From Manihot esculenta (lineage: Eukaryota; Streptophyta; Magnoliopsida; Malpighiales; Euphorbiaceae), in assembly GCF_001659605.2 (NCBI RefSeq), contig NC_035165.2, positions 13,388,445 through 13,452,444 of the forward strand: 64,000 bases of DNA, read 5' to 3'. A model generated the notes under the pieces. It had not been told where the DNA came from. It searched no databases and saw only the letters and a list, made by a program, of their open reading frames with translations. Positions 47,101 to 61,192 of this stretch are shown in pieces (within the stretch, counting starts at the first letter, position 1; each line of letters begins with the position of its first letter). A program made the translations under genes and the position numbers.

Positions 47101-50100
47101 AAATTTTTAATAATTACAAATACTCTATTTATTTTATTGGCATTTTTTATAAATTTCTGTAGAGTCAAAATCCACGTTTTCTTTATTATAAACTTTTTTT
47201 AAAAATAAGTTATTTAAATAAATAGGCCTTGTATAAAACAATTTATACATTTATGTTCAATTCTAAAAATATTACTTTTTATGCCAGGATTTTTTTTAAA
47301 GAAATGAAATTAATAATTAAATTGCATTATTACCATAAAAGATAATAATAATTTTTAGCAACGAATTCATTAACACCAAACCATCATTAATAATGTTTTC
47401 GTCCCATTAAAAATATGCTTAATATTTTTTACTTTGCATCAAATTATTAAAAAAAAATTTCATTTTTAATGTGATAATTTATCTATTAAAATTTTAATTT
47501 ATTTTAATTATTATTATAAATATATATATAATATAATAATAAATTATTATTTTATATATTTTAATCGTAACCATAGATTAATAGTAATATTTGAAAATCG
47601 CTATATTTATTTTTATCACTAAAATATGATAGTAATTTAATTATTTTTAATAGTAAGTACAACTAAAAAATTATAATTTTATTAAATATAAAATATATTT
47701 TTTATTAAAATATATTATTTTATATTATATATATATAAACACTAATTAATTTTTTATTAAATTCAAATATCATATTTTTGGCCTAATTCATTGCTTCATC
47801 ATTTTCATAAAAATAGACCTATTTATTTGTTCACTCATATAGTTAATATAATTAAAATAATAACATTTATATTATTTTTACTAATATATTCATAATACTT
47901 TATTATTAAAACTAATAAAAAAATTTTATATTTAAAATATTTTAAAAATTAATAAACAAAAAAGTCAATTCGAGAATTTTATTAATATTAATATTATTAT
48001 TATCCTGTTGCAAAAAATTAATAAAAATAAGTTATTTTTTTAAAAAAATATTTTTCATAAAAATATTTTAAATGAAAAAAATTGTTTTGCCTACATTAAT
48101 GAAATACAAATTATTCATAAAAAAAAAAAATTATTCATATTTGAATACGAAGACTTAACTTGAATTTTATACGAAAAATCCTTTGTGTTTCATTGTTATG
48201 ACTTCTTAAACAAGTTATTCACTTTTTTTTTATATAATTATTTTGAAAAAAGATGGCAAACAAGCTAATTGATTTGAAGGGTAATAATATTATTTATGAA
48301 TTATGGTAAAAAAAATTTAATTAGGACTTGTTTAACTTTGAAAAAATTTAATACTGGAAATAAGAAGAAGATTCCTTAATTGTTTATTTATTCATTTCAA
48401 GTAAAATAAAAATTTCAAATTTTATAATATAAAAATCAACGATTATTAGATCGATGACGTGCAAAAGTGGATTCGAATGAGAAAATGTGACCGTTAGGAA
48501 AGGTATTAGAAACTTCAAAGGGAGAAATAAAATTATTCAAAGATTAGATACTCAATTGGAATAAAGCAAAATATCTTTTTGTCAAATTTAAAATAATAAT
48601 AATAAAAAAAGTCACCTATTATGTCATAATGGTACTTCAATTTTCAAAAGTGGAAAACAGCCATCCAAATCCAACCAAAGAAATATGGTAAGTGAAAAAA
48701 GAAAAAAAATATTAAGGAAATTTTAAGCTAAAAATATGAGGAAACTGAATATGATTTGGGGAAGTTTGAATTAATAATATGAGGATTATGGTTCCAGCAT
48801 CTAATGATTAATATATCTCATCTCTTAGCATCTAATTAAGATGAAGCACTAACAAAAATCTTAAATTGCTTGTCTAGATGGGTCAAGTCTCAACCATTAT
48901 TCAAGTCTTTGAAAAAACCCATTAAGAAAGTTAGAATTAATAATAATTTCCACCAACTCATTTCCCATATGATAATTATATTTATTTTAGTTTTTTTTTT
49001 AAATATTGCAAAACAAATAATGTTTTCATTCCCTCTTTCTGATCATGAAAAATATTTCATTAATCAAAATTTTCAAGTTTCACAAATTTGAAAAATGTAC
49101 AAATACTTTTAAAAATATATATATTTTTTAAAACACACTTAAGATTATCATATATTCAACTATAGAAAACTTGCAATTTACGTTTTATTATTGTAGAATC
49201 TCGGAGAAACGCTTCCAGGGGGAGACATGAACCCTAGAAAAATTGTCTTTCATTTTTCTTTTACACAATCGTTTGATTAGAAGTTTAAGACACATTTTCC
49301 ATTTTAATTCAAATATGAGATTAAAATTCTCTTTATTTATGAAAAAGTAACTTGTATTTAAAATAATATTTTTCAATTGACTATTTAATTTTAATTTAAA
49401 AAATAAAATTCAAATATCGAAATTTTAATTAAATTTTATGAATATTACATAGTAAATATTTTTTTAGAAAATATTTTTCTTAGAATAAACGGAGCCTAAT
49501 TATAGCATCTTTTACACGCCCACTGTATAAGAAAAAGATCAAACAACTTGTTGATAATACTAAGGCCAATAATATTCTATTCAAACTAAAAAAATTAATT
49601 AAATTGGATTAATTTATAATTCAATTCATTTTTTTATTTATTTTTATTTTTAAAAATTTTAATTATTTTATTTCAATTCAATTTTAATTATAAAAAATCG
49701 ATAAAATCAAATTGAATCATTAATATTTGATTTTTAATAAAATAAAAATATTAGGTCATAACTAATATTAAAATATTTTAATTAAATTTTAAAATACTAA
49801 AAATAAAATGTAAAAAATAAAAAGTCCATTCAAAAAACCAATCAATCAAATTAAATTGAATTGAATCGAATCACATCAATTTAATTCAAATTAATTTTTG
49901 TTTAAAGTCCATTCCATTGCCTACTAATTAATTAATCAACTCTATTTGGTGAGCTAAATTAATATAAGGTTATTATCATTAAATTTATATCTTACATGCT
50001 TCTATTATATTATTTATTTATTTATTAGTTTCAAATAGATTAAAAAAAAAAATTCATTATGATTCATTTATAAATTCTTCTGATTAGGTTAAATTAAGAA

Positions 50101-51560
50101 TAATGAAGACATCTAACCACAAACCTAACCTGAGAGGAGAGGTAATAATCAGATATAGTAGTTATGAATCTGACTACACATCTAATCTAAATAAAAGAAA
50201 AAGGAGCTATAATAGGTGCATAAAGAGGCAATACTTTTCAACAATTTAAATCATAAGAGAATTAAATTATCCTTCAAGAACACAAGTTTCTAAATTCATA
50301 TTCGATTTCTGAATTCTGAAAAATTAAAGGTCTTCTGAATTCTGAAAAATCAAGTTACCATTAATTTAAAACTTACGAAATTGAGAACTATATTTGAGGA
50401 GTATGAAAGAATAAGAAAACAAGCATAATGTATATAAGGATGAAATGCACTTAGATCCGTTTTGATACTTTAGTATTTTATTGGACTTATTTTAGATTTA
50501 TTAACTCTAAAAAGAGTTCTCCTAAGTCAATTAGCAAAAATATTTTTACTGTTATCCTTATTAAGAAAAATTTAACTATTTGATCAAGCATATTTCTACA
50601 TTAAAATTAATTTTTTTACAATAAGAATTAAAATTTTAGAAAGTTACAAAAACCCCTTTAAATAGGAGCCATAAAATAGATTAAGATTTATTTTGTGAAT
50701 AATATTATTCTTTTTTATTAGCAAAATTCTAACTTTCTAAATTTGTGTTGCATCAATAATTAATATTTTATCGATGTTAGTAATTTCATCGCGATTTCAT
50801 TTTTATTTTCCTATTCGATTATTTAGATTCTTATTTATTTATTATTTAATAATATAGTATAACATTTAAAAATTAATCTTAACATATAATTTGATATTAT
50901 TATATATTGAAAATTTATATTATATTATTAATTTGAAGTTTTACATCAAATTATTTGATTTAGTGGTTAAACATATATAATTTATAAATTTAAATTTGAA
51001 TTCAGACTATATTTATGATCCGTTAAAAAAAGATTTAACTTTATTTTATATATTAGAATGTTAAAATGAACATATTGTGTTGTTTATCAAATGTGACTAT
51101 ATATATATGAAATAAATTAATTAAGACATTGCTTTGTGCATTATTGACTTAATCGAATGAAAACCAACATAAATTATAGATGCCTTTGACAGAATTATAT
51201 TAAATTAATTTTTATATAATTATTGAACAAGGACTATATATAAGAATTAAAAATATTATATTAGGAGAATATGGGTGAATCTTTTGTTAGTGGATATCAT
51301 TATGGTTGTCGTTTGGGAGAAAACAATGCAAATCCCACCAATTATAAAATAATATAATAAAATATTTATGTGTGGGTGTTAAATAAATTTTGACCCATTA
51401 AAATCCTACTAACATGTGAATACATTAGATACTAGTCAAACAGGTCAAAGATTAATTAAATTAAGGAGGTTAAAAATTCTATATTTATTTTTTATTTAAT
51501 TTTGTATTTGAAATATTATTAAAAAATTAAATAAAATTATCTTTATTAGAATATTAGAAT
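44126..51560. other. AT-rich intergenic desert
   Basis: Over 7 kb of A/T-rich sequence. The few open frames are short and of low complexity. Repeated AATTGAATTGAATC-like words at 49560-49910 may be an eroded MITE. No gene or intact repeat can be supported. Confidence 0.55.
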
Positions 51561-51783
51561 ATAAGCTACAATCTATTATGACTTTCGAAGCAAGTTTTTT
51601 ATGTGATCTCTTTGTGACTCAAAAACAATCTACGTTAATTGACTATCAATGAAAAAGACGTTGTTGTCCCAATTAAGAGCTCCAGGATATTTTGATCGTC
51701 ACTTATGATTTCTGTATAGTAGAAATGTTTCTCACATACAATCCAATCAATTTTCAGAATATACAAACCTCTTTGGCAGATTT

Positions 51784-52720
51784 ATGACATCGTTTAGAGG
51801 GATATCTATTATGAACTTAGAGGAAAAAAGATATCTGTTTCGGTTTTTTAATAATGTTGATTTTGAAGATATAGAGAATGAGAGCTTTTGGTTGTACAAT
51901 CGATTTCAGCTTGTTTGGAAAGAGATACAGACTATGTCGCCGGGTCCTATGAGAGTTAAAGTTTGTTTGAATATTCGAAAACCCTTGAAACGGCGGAAGA
52001 AATTTGTTGGAGATGAAGATACTGTGTTTACTGTGAAGTTTCAATACGAAAAGCTGATTAATTTTTGCTATCTATATGAAAAATTGTGTCATATGGAGGT
52101 TTTCTGTGACTTGCGGCTAAGGTTGAAGAAAAAATATATCAAGTTTGGTTGGGGTGATTTCCTCAGACCACCTGTTCGTCGGAACCAGAGACCGACAAGC
52201 CTGTGATTGCGTGATTTCGACAATTCTGCTCTACCGGGATTTATATCAAGTTTGGATAATTTCAGTTAGTTTTGTCAAGTTGATGGAGTTTTGTTTCAAA
52301 TTTAAGATTTTATTGGCTACGGTTTTGTTGTGGAAAACTCTGAGGATATATTTCAATGTGGTGTTTCTAGTTTCTCGAAAGGTAATGGTATGCCGGTAAT
52401 TGTTGAAGTTTTAGCTCTCCATGTTTACTCTTTGTGATGAAATTTTTGCCTTTTAATGGCTGCATTCTTATGGACTGTGCGCAGGTGATTCAACCTCTTC
52501 AATATCCATATTTAGATATTTCTGAATTGAGTTTAATTTTGAATAATTTTAAATCTTTGTTAGACTCTAAAACTGATATTTCTGTTAGATGGATTTATCG
52601 TCATGCCGCGTTCTAACTGCTCATATTTTGACTAGAAAATTTATTAGATATGGTCGGCTCTCTATTTGGAATGACATACATCTTTGTTTGATGAAATTTT
52701 ATTAATATAATCAGTAGTTT
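51784..52720 (+). pseudogene. LINE-derived relic: DUF4283/zinc-knuckle ORF1 part and RNase H-like tail
   Basis: The first frame (51784-52206, 140 residues) resembles the DUF4283 plus CCHC region of plant L1 LINEs and their domesticated relatives. It shows YLFRFFNNVDFEDI, NIRKPLKRRKKFVG and INFCYLYEKLCHMEVFCDL; in the last, the first and third Cys positions of a knuckle have become other residues. After several stops, a second part (about 52275-52700) looks like the RVT_3 RNase H domain common at the end of LINE ORF2, with GYGFVVENS, VIVEVLAL and VRWIYRHA. Endonuclease and RT between them are missing. The 3' end at 52690-52738 has a short A-run, as LINEs do. It is non-functional. Confidence 0.7.
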
Positions 52721-52740
52721 TGCTTTTTAAAAAAAAAAGT

Positions 52741-54100
52741 TGCACTTTATTCTATTTAGTTTATTTAAAAATAATAATATTAAAAAGTAAATATGCACAA
52801 TAAAATTAAATATATAATTTATCTTTTAAATTTTATCTAAAAAAAATTAGTATTCTAATTTTTTTATTATTAAATTTTAATATTTAACGTTTAAAAAAAG
52901 TATAACCATTCAACTTATGTGCATATATGTGGTTTATAAGCGGTTTAAATTTTTAAAAATTAAATAATTATATTTAAAAAAAATTAAAAATTAAATATTT
53001 TATAAATTTTAAATGTTAAATAATTATATTTTTATAAAAATGAGAAATTAAAAGTTAACAATAAATAATCAGAATATTAACTGATTTTTTAAATAAAAAT
53101 TAAATATTAAATTATATATTCGCCCATTAAAAAAAATGAAATTTGTTTATTGGACCATAGATATTGGGCTTCTATGTATGCTGTCTGTGGGCTTTTATTA
53201 ATTTTAGTCTTGAATTTACTAATCTGAATTTGACTTCTTGTATGCAAAACGCAAAGTTTATAATTCTTTGACGTGTGTCTTTAAAGAATTTTATTTACTA
53301 TTCTTCATTTGTTTTATTCTTGATGACTCAAAGGCTTTTAGGAATAAATTTAAAGAATTTGATTAAAGAGAGTATTTATTCATTACCCTTAAAAGCTAAA
53401 AAAAAAAAAAAAAAAAAAAAGGTATTTAGTCGTTTGATTAATTTAGTGGGACAGCTTATTAAAGACTAAAAAGGAATTGCGAGGAAATTACCAAAAGAAT
53501 ATTGCTAAGAAAAAAATTAAATTAATGAAAATTTCTCCCTTTTCTCTTTTCTTTATTGCTAATTTTTTCTTGATGGCTTTATTTTCTAGTTTTTTAGATA
53601 AAATTTTCAAATTTATACCCTTCTAGAATACATAAGTATTTTCTATTCAAATATGTTCTTATTCAATTTTTCTTTTATTTTTTCATTTCTCCATCTTATG
53701 AGAATTTTTTTTTCATTATTTATATCGAAATTATATATTTTAATATAAGTATGATAATTTATAGTATAGCTTTTCTTTCTGTGGGAAAATTAAAATTTAT
53801 GATTTTTATGTATGTTTTATAAAAAAATTTTAGAGCCAAATAGAGTAAAATGACACTAAATAAAAGGTATTTTTCGTTAAATAGTAGACATTAATGATTT
53901 AAAATATAATTATATACTTTAAATAAGAATTTTTTTTTCATAAATAAATAGAAAAGTTATAGTATGAAATTTTGGTGTTTAAGATTTTGCATTTTTTATT
54001 AATTATTTTATTTTAATTTTTGAAAAAAATAACTTTAACATTATTTTAAAAAAATAGATATATAAACTTTTCAAAAGATATTTTTAAAAAAAATCATGCA
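52741..54100. other. AT-rich DNA with a 22-base A run
   Basis: A poly(A) run lies at 53399-53420. No gene supported. Confidence 0.5.
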
Positions 54101-55730
54101 ATAAGAATTGTATTTCGAATCTTAAAAAGTCAAAAAAATGTATAAAAATTTAGTCAAAGGCTAAAAAGAAAGAAAATCAAACTATACAAACCAAATAAAA
54201 AAAATAAAGTAAAACCAACCAAATAGAAAATCAAACTTAACAACCAACCACCATGACACCACTATAAACATAACCATCACACTAGTCACAATACTACAAT
54301 GACAACCAACGGAATTACCCCACATAATTTGCACATACAAAAACAAGAAAATACAAAGAAAAAAATAGATAAAGTCATATACTAAACATGCAAATACAAA
54401 ATAACAAAGAGGCCGACAAAATAAAGATAAGTTTTGAATTGTCCAAAAATGATAACACACTCAAGAAGGAGACGTTATAGAGTTTATAATCGGTCAATGG
54501 CCTGTGAAAATAATTGTCATTGGACAAATGTGCTTCCAAGAATACCACGTCATTATAATAAAATTTCACCTAGAAGCCAAATATAGAGCATACCTTATCC
54601 AAGAATGCAAATTCAAAAGATACCTTCACGAATGACTACTAGGAGTCTGCAAAATCCAAAAGTAAAAAGTAACAAACAAAGATTGCCATGATGCATAACT
54701 ATGATGAGGGGAGCAAAGATGAGACAGTGGTCTGATATAAATACCATCCTTTAGGCAGGAGAATAAACTAAGACAGATGAAGAACCAGACAATTGCAAGA
54801 TGCAAAATCCAAAAATAACCAAAAAACAAGCTAGAAACTTCAGGTCCCGTCCGATTTCACACTCTCGACTTTTCTCTCAACTCTTTTCTAGATTTTACCT
54901 GCCTGCTTATTCATTTAAAAGACATTCATTCATAAAAAAGCAAATCCTCTAAATTTATTTTTAATAATTTTTTTATGTCAAAAAATTTAATTATTGGATC
55001 TGAAATCATATGCAGGAAACAAACAAATTAGCATAGAAAGAGAAAGCCAGATGGGGTTTGTGAAGTGGTTTTTTCTGTTGGAGATTTTGATTAGATTCTG
55101 CGGGATGCATTTATTTGAGGTAGGGAAAGGGTAATGCTTTCTCTATTTTTTTTTTTATTTTTTTATTGACCCATCTCTCTTTCTCGCTATAGGTGGATAT
55201 CACAATGAATTTATTTGTTATTTTGATGTTTAGTTTTTTTTCTTTTTACAGGTTCTGGGTGATGATTTCATGAGGGTTTTCTTCTGAAACCTACTATGTG
55301 AGGGTTGCTGTATTCGGAGACTACTACTCTTTTAGGTCTTAGATTAGTTGAGAGCTCTATTATATCCCCTCTTTATATGTGATGTAATGTAGTGCTATTG
55401 TTTGCTTCGTCTAGAGCATATTTATTCCCCTTCTATTTTAGATATCTGGTACAACTCTGTTTAGTTTGTGTCTTCTTCTGTTATGTTTTTCATCATTCTA
55501 CTAGTTTTTGTTGTCATCGAAGTATTGCACTTGTAATGGTGGTCAAAGTGATGGTTTGGTTTAATTTTCATTCTTTATTGCTAATATTATTTTTATTTAG
55601 ATCGATTCGAGTAGTTTAATTCTGTTATTTTTTTTTTATTTTTTTTTAATTTGATAATATATTGATATCTGTTGTCTTTTATTAACCTTTTTATTGCTGC
55701 TAACTTGGTGGTTAGAACTATAATTTTAAA
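54101..55730. mobile_element. Possible LINE tails in opposite orientations
   Basis: 54150-54840 reads on the minus strand, and 55050-55730 on the plus strand, like T/G-rich LINE 3' untranslated sequence (for example the TTTAATTTTCATTC and GGTCTTAGATTAGTTGAG parts). No RT is visible and the borders are unknown, so this is a weak call. Confidence 0.25.
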
Positions 55731-57035
55731 CTAAACAAAATAAAATAATTAAATAATTAAAAAATATATAATGCGGGAAAAATTTTAAATTACAGAAATA
55801 TAACAAGTCATTTCTAATAAAAATTATAATAATTTGATTCTCTTACCCATGTTTTCAAAGATGTCAAAAGAGTTTGATTCAATTTTTTTTTTATTTAAAA
55901 TGAAAACAATTATTTCTTTTTAATTACAAAATTTTATTTTAAAAAAAAATGAAATCATACTTAATTTCTTACGAAATAAATTATGAAGGATTATAAAATT
56001 AATCAAATTAAATGAAATTTCAAATTATTTATAAAGTAATAAATAAAATTAGACCGAAAATTTATTTTTTCCATTAAAATTGAAATAGAGCCCTAAGAGT
56101 GATTGTTGGGTTCATGAGCTTTTACTATTGGATCATTGATTTTGGGCCCAATTTTAAGTTAAATTAATTTCCATTTCGCACATAAATTCGAGGGATCACT
56201 TTTTTACTAATATACACATTAAATACAAATTTAATTTCATATAAAAATAAATTTGATCGAATTTTATATAAATTAGATTATATGTATATGAATTTTAGAT
56301 ATAGACATTTAATATAATGTTTAATAAGTTGATTTTATATATTTGAGTTTTTTTTTTAAAGGAATTCTCTAAGTGATATATTTTATTAATCAGTATTACA
56401 AATTGATTCAAGAATATTACATACGATTAGGAAAAAAGAAATTACAAAAATAAAACTAAAGCATCCTAAAATATATTACATGGTAATTATTTTACAAATA
56501 GATGAAGGCAGTCAAGAAATCCTGAAATAAAAAGAAAACTTAAAAATTTACAAATAGATGAAGGCAGTCAAGAAAATATATAATTTCTGTTGGTTCAATT
56601 TAATTATAAAATAAAGTTTATTTAAAATAATTTTTAATTATAATTTTTGTATTTGATATGATAAAATATGAAACATGAAATTAATTAAATTGTACATAAA
56701 ATAGAAAAAATTAAAGGTAGAAGGAGAGTGATTTTTTTTTTTGATATTTTAATTTAATTGAAAAAAATGTTATCTTAAATTTATTTAATATGTAATCTAT
56801 TCTATCGAATTTGATTTTAAGTATAATTAATTATATAAAATTAAAAATTTATTTTTTAAATAAATTTATATATTAAAAAAATAACGATAAAATTTATCGA
56901 TTAAATTTTTAAAAAAGTAAATTTTTAAAAAAGTAAGCATTCACTCACAACTATTTAAAATACTAATATTAAAATTATCACTTATTTATGAATTAAAAAT
57001 CATTATATTTTATTTTTTTTAATAAAATATTATAT
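55731..57035. other. AT-rich DNA with a short direct repeat
   Basis: A 28-bp direct repeat beginning TTACAAATAGATGAAGGCAG occurs near 56492 and 56548. Otherwise no feature was recognised. Confidence 0.5.
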
Positions 57036-57044
57036 TTAATTTAA

Positions 57045-58204
57045 GGGTAAACTGCAATTTAGTCCCTCTAGTTTAGTGAAATATAACCTTTCGTCCCTCT
57101 GTTTTAAAAAATCGTCAATTTAGTCATTGTGATTTTTAAAAATTATGCGATTAGTCCCTCCCGTTAGATTTTCAATTAAGTCACGGTTAGTTTTAGTTAA
57201 AATACTAAAATACACATTCTCTAACCCATTCACTCATCTCTATTCGGCAAAGCTGTGGTGCTTAAGAACTTCAATGGAGTTCTAGCATCCATATCTGCAA
57301 ACCCACGAAGCAAAACTCTCGATTCGAGCTTTTTTTAGGATGATTCGAAATGGGTACTCCTTCATCTTCAAGATCCTCCATCTTAAAAGTTATGTCATTG
57401 GTCCCTCTGTTGTGATTATCAGTTGCTTATTTAAGAAAATTTTGCTTTGATTTGAAAATCTGAACATCCAAAGTGGGATCCAAGACCAAGTTCTTTGGTC
57501 TTATCATGTAAAATTTCTTACTAATTGTCTGTAAGATTTCTTTGCAACCGTTAACTTAACACCCTTGTTTTTCTTGTGGAAGCTCTAGACATCCATGGCA
57601 ATAGAGGTAACTGCCATTCTTTTTTCTTGTATCGGTTCTTGCTTTCTGGGTATTAGTTACGGTGCTGATTCTTGATTGTGTATGTTCAAATTTATGAATT
57701 TGTGTTTGGTTCTTCTGAATTATTATTTTGCGGATTCCTTTTTTAGTATTTTGCATTTGTTGGGTTGGAATAGGAATTGATAGCTCAGTTTGAATCTCTA
57801 GTTAATTTTGGCTACAATTTGATTGTATTGTAAGCAAAGTGTTTATGTTTATGGGCGAGGGAAAGAGATTTTCCTGATTTGGCAGTTTCTAATTATTTCA
57901 TCTTTTATTAACTCTTGAATTAGTGGCTTGACATGAGATTTGAGGAATACACTTGCTGCAAAATATGTGATCAAAATCTGTCGCTTAAAACACTCTCTGT
58001 TGCCATTGTTGACGATGATGTGGGTGAAAGAATGGGTATTTTAGTATTTTAACTAAAACTAACGGTGACTTAACTGAAAATCTAACGGGAGGGACTAATC
58101 GCATAATTTTTAAAAATCACAGTGACTAAATTGACGATTTTTTAAAATAGAGGGATGAAATGTTATATTTCACTAAACTAGAGGGACTAAATTATAGTTT
58201 ACCC
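57045..58204. mobile_element. Non-autonomous Mutator-like element (MULE), 1160 bp
   Basis: Long terminal inverted repeats of about 175-180 bp begin GGGTAAACTGCAATTTAGTC on the left and, read inward, GGGTAAACTATAATTTAGTC on the right. A perfect 9-bp target duplication TTAATTTAA flanks the element (57036-57044 and 58205-58213). Long TIRs and a 9-bp duplication define MULEs. No transposase is present. The 780-bp interior is closer to average composition and includes an ATG followed by a donor-like GAG|GTAACT near 57595-57610, which may be captured host sequence (Pack-MULE). Confidence 0.93.
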
Positions 58205-58350
58205 TTAATTTAATTTCATAAGACATTGTGAAATTCATTAGAAAGTTACATGTAAAAAAAAAAAAATTCCACGTGTGTGTGTTTGTATCTAACTAATCCA
58301 ATAAACTTGCTTCAAAATTTGTCACGTGGGCAATTTTTTTTTTTATATAT

Positions 58351-58769
58351 GGAAAAATTATTTTTTAGTCCCTGAGATTTAACGTAATTAACACTTCTGT
58401 CCATCTATTTTGGTGACCCAATACTTAAGTCCCTAACTTTCTCTTCTGTCTAAATTCGTAGTCCTTCCGTCCATTTAAACCGTTTGGTCAAAGAGTCAAA
58501 AGTGAGAGGTGATAATTTTTTCCAAAAATACCCTTCTCTCAATGTAAAATTCCTATTTTTTTTTCTCTTTTATGTTTTCTCCAGTTGAAGAAGAAGAAGA
58601 AGAAGATGGTTAATTTTGTCAATTCACGTGTCCCAAACGGCTATTTTGGATGGAAGGACTATGAATTTGGACGTAAGAGAAAGTGAGGGACTTAAGTGTT
58701 GGGTCGCCAAAATAGAGAGACAGAAGTGTTAATTACGTTAAACCTCAGGGACTAAAAAATAATTTTTCC
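58351..58769. mobile_element. Second short MULE, 419 bp
   Basis: Inverted ends GGAAAAATTATTTTTTAGTC and, on the other side, the matching AATAATTTTTCC bracket the element. It has a perfect 9-bp duplication TTTATATAT (58342-58350 and 58770-58778). The TIRs are about 130 bp. The short centre has a (GAA)n tract. It belongs to a different TIR family from its neighbour, although both share AGTCCCT words. Confidence 0.9.
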
Positions 58770-58778
58770 TTTATATAT

Positions 58779-60723
58779 ATATATTTTTATATTAAAAATT
58801 AAGTACTAAAATTCTATCTAATATAAACTTAATCGTATAAAACTCTTTATTATGTTTATTAAAAATTTTAAAATTTCTATTTATAAAAATTTAACTTATT
58901 GTACTATATATTATTAAAAATTAAATATTAAATTTATTATATATATAAAAACCAACCTTAAAAATAGTTTTTAAGCATTTATTATCTAACCCGATAAAAA
59001 TGCTTAAAAAGTTATTATATATAAATTTTTAATTTATTGATATAAAAATTATTTTTAAAATTGAAAAATTTTTGAATTTAAATTCTAAAAAGACCTAATT
59101 ATAACATCAAAACCCATAAAAAGTTATATTATTCATATTAATTTTATCTAAATAGTTTTTTAAATTTCAAGTATTATTAATTTTACATTATATAAAAATT
59201 ATTATTTAAAAACTCTTATTTGTTGTATTTAGTAAAAATTTTAAAATTAGTATGATAAAACTCTAGCTGATCACATTATATATATCTAACAAATATTAAA
59301 TTGACTTTAAAAAAATTTAAATCATAAATTGTTTTTGAACCTATTTTTATAATTATAAAAATAGAGTATGATTGAAAATTTTGTTATGAAAAGAAAAATT
59401 AATAAAAAAAAGTTTTGCTCATCCATCGGAGTACACAGTTTGATCAATTAAATTTTTAAATGGGGATTCTTTTACCTTGTTTGATATAAATGATTTTGTA
59501 AAAATTTTTATAAAATCATTCATAGAATAAAAATATTTTAAATTAAAATATTTTAAATTATTTTATTTTAAATAAAAATTTTATAAAAAAATTAATTAAA
59601 TTAAAATTTTACAAAATTCTTAATTTTAAACTAAGCCTTTAAAGTAATAGATGATAAGAATACTCTTTCTAATTCATCAAATTTTTAAACTTAAAAGACT
59701 TGCCTTCCATTTGGTTTGAGGAATTTTATAAAATTAAATATAATTAATTTCTATTTAACAATACTCTTATTTAAAATGAGAGAATTTAAATTTTTTGAAC
59801 TTAAAAAAATGAATCAAGAAAGATTAGAAATTATAATAAAAAAATATTAAAATCCTATGAAACTCAACTTTTAGGGAAAAAAAAAACTTTGCATCAAATA
59901 AATTTTTTACTTATAACTCACTTTTAGAAACTTAGCAAAATTCAACATCTTACCTAACTCGACTGCGATCAACTTGGTAAATGTTGAACTTGGGCTTCAA
60001 TCTTAATGTATATCATCTGGAGAGATTTTTTTTTTTTCTTTTCTAAATGGCAGTTACAAAGGAAGGCAAACTTTAGAACCGAACAATAATCAATTTTATT
60101 TTTTTGGTGCAGTTTATAATTAATCAGTTTAATTTAATTTTAATTATAATTCTCTAACTTTTGATTCAGTTTAATTTTTTGAAAAAGAAAATGAGAGAGA
60201 CCGAATTGAGATAAATCTCAATTTGGACTTAGTTTGATATTTTAAAAAGAAAATCGAAGAAACCGAATGAGATAAAGAAGAGGATAGAAACAGGTTTTCA
60301 AGCTCAAAGAGATCGTTACTACCACCAAAGCAGGGAGAAGTTAGATCTGTAAATTTATTTTTGCTGCACTTTTTTTAGGATTCTTTTTTTTTTTGTTTTG
60401 TTTTATTTCAAAGTTAATTTGTCATAGTTCTTGAAATCGAATACAAATTAAAGATTTGCTTAAAGCTATGATGGTGGTTTGAAAATTTTAAGGTTTTATA
60501 TTTCATTTATTATTGTTATTTTTTTTTCCTCTGTTAATTCTCTTTAATGGCTTAAATATTTAAAGACTTGAAACAAAAATACGACTTAAAAAATGAACTT
60601 TTCCTAAATAATTAACAAAAATGTGGTCAATAATTAAACAAGCTTTTTTTGAAAAATAATAATTAAACAAGCTTTAATACATAAAGCTTTCATGACATGA
60701 AATAAAGAAAAAATAAAGCAATA
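58779..60723. other. AT-rich DNA
   Basis: No gene or clear repeat; simple A/T-rich sequence throughout. Confidence 0.5.
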
Positions 60724-60731
60724 CTTTCAAG

Positions 60732-61192
60732 TAGGGGTGAGCATTCGGTCGGTTCGGTTCAAAACTGAACCGAACCGAATAAACTGAAAATCAAAATTTT
60801 TGTATTTATAAAAATCGAACCGAACTGATTTTGGTCAGAAACCGAATCGAACCGAACCGGTCTGATTCGGTTCGATTCGGTTCGGTTTGATCGGTTTCGA
60901 TTTTTAATAATTTTTTTATTTTTTACACTTTATTTTTAATATTTTAAAATTTAATTAAAATATTTTAATTTTTATATGATTTAATTTCTCTATATTATTG
61001 AAAAAATATATTATTATCACTAATCGGTTCGATTTTTTCGGTTTTTTTCTAATTAAAACCGAACCGAATCGAAATAACCGAAATTTCTAAAATTAAAAAC
61101 CGAACCGAACCGAAATATATAAAAAACCGAACTAAAATTTTAAATCGATTCGGTCAGTTTTTTCGGTTTGAACCGAATACTGCTCAGCCCTA
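60732..61192. mobile_element. hAT-like MITE made of GGTTCGGTT words
   Basis: Ends TAGGGGTGAGCATTCGG and, read inward from the right, TAGGGCTGAGCAGTATTCGG form imperfect inverted repeats. The flanks CTTTCAAG (60724-60731) and CTTTCAAA (61193-61200) are an 8-bp duplication with one mismatch, as in hAT elements. The interior is full of CCGAACCGAA/TTCGGTTCGG motifs. No coding capacity. Confidence 0.75.

Noticed and set aside
53399..53420. Poly(A) run as the tail of a retrogene
   Set aside because: No coding or retroelement sequence lies upstream, and simple A runs are common in this AT-rich background.
55051..55200. Exon with signal peptide (MGFVKWFFLLEIL...) and splice sites
   Set aside because: Only 27 codons, no convincing continuation after the possible acceptor, and surroundings resemble LINE tail sequence.
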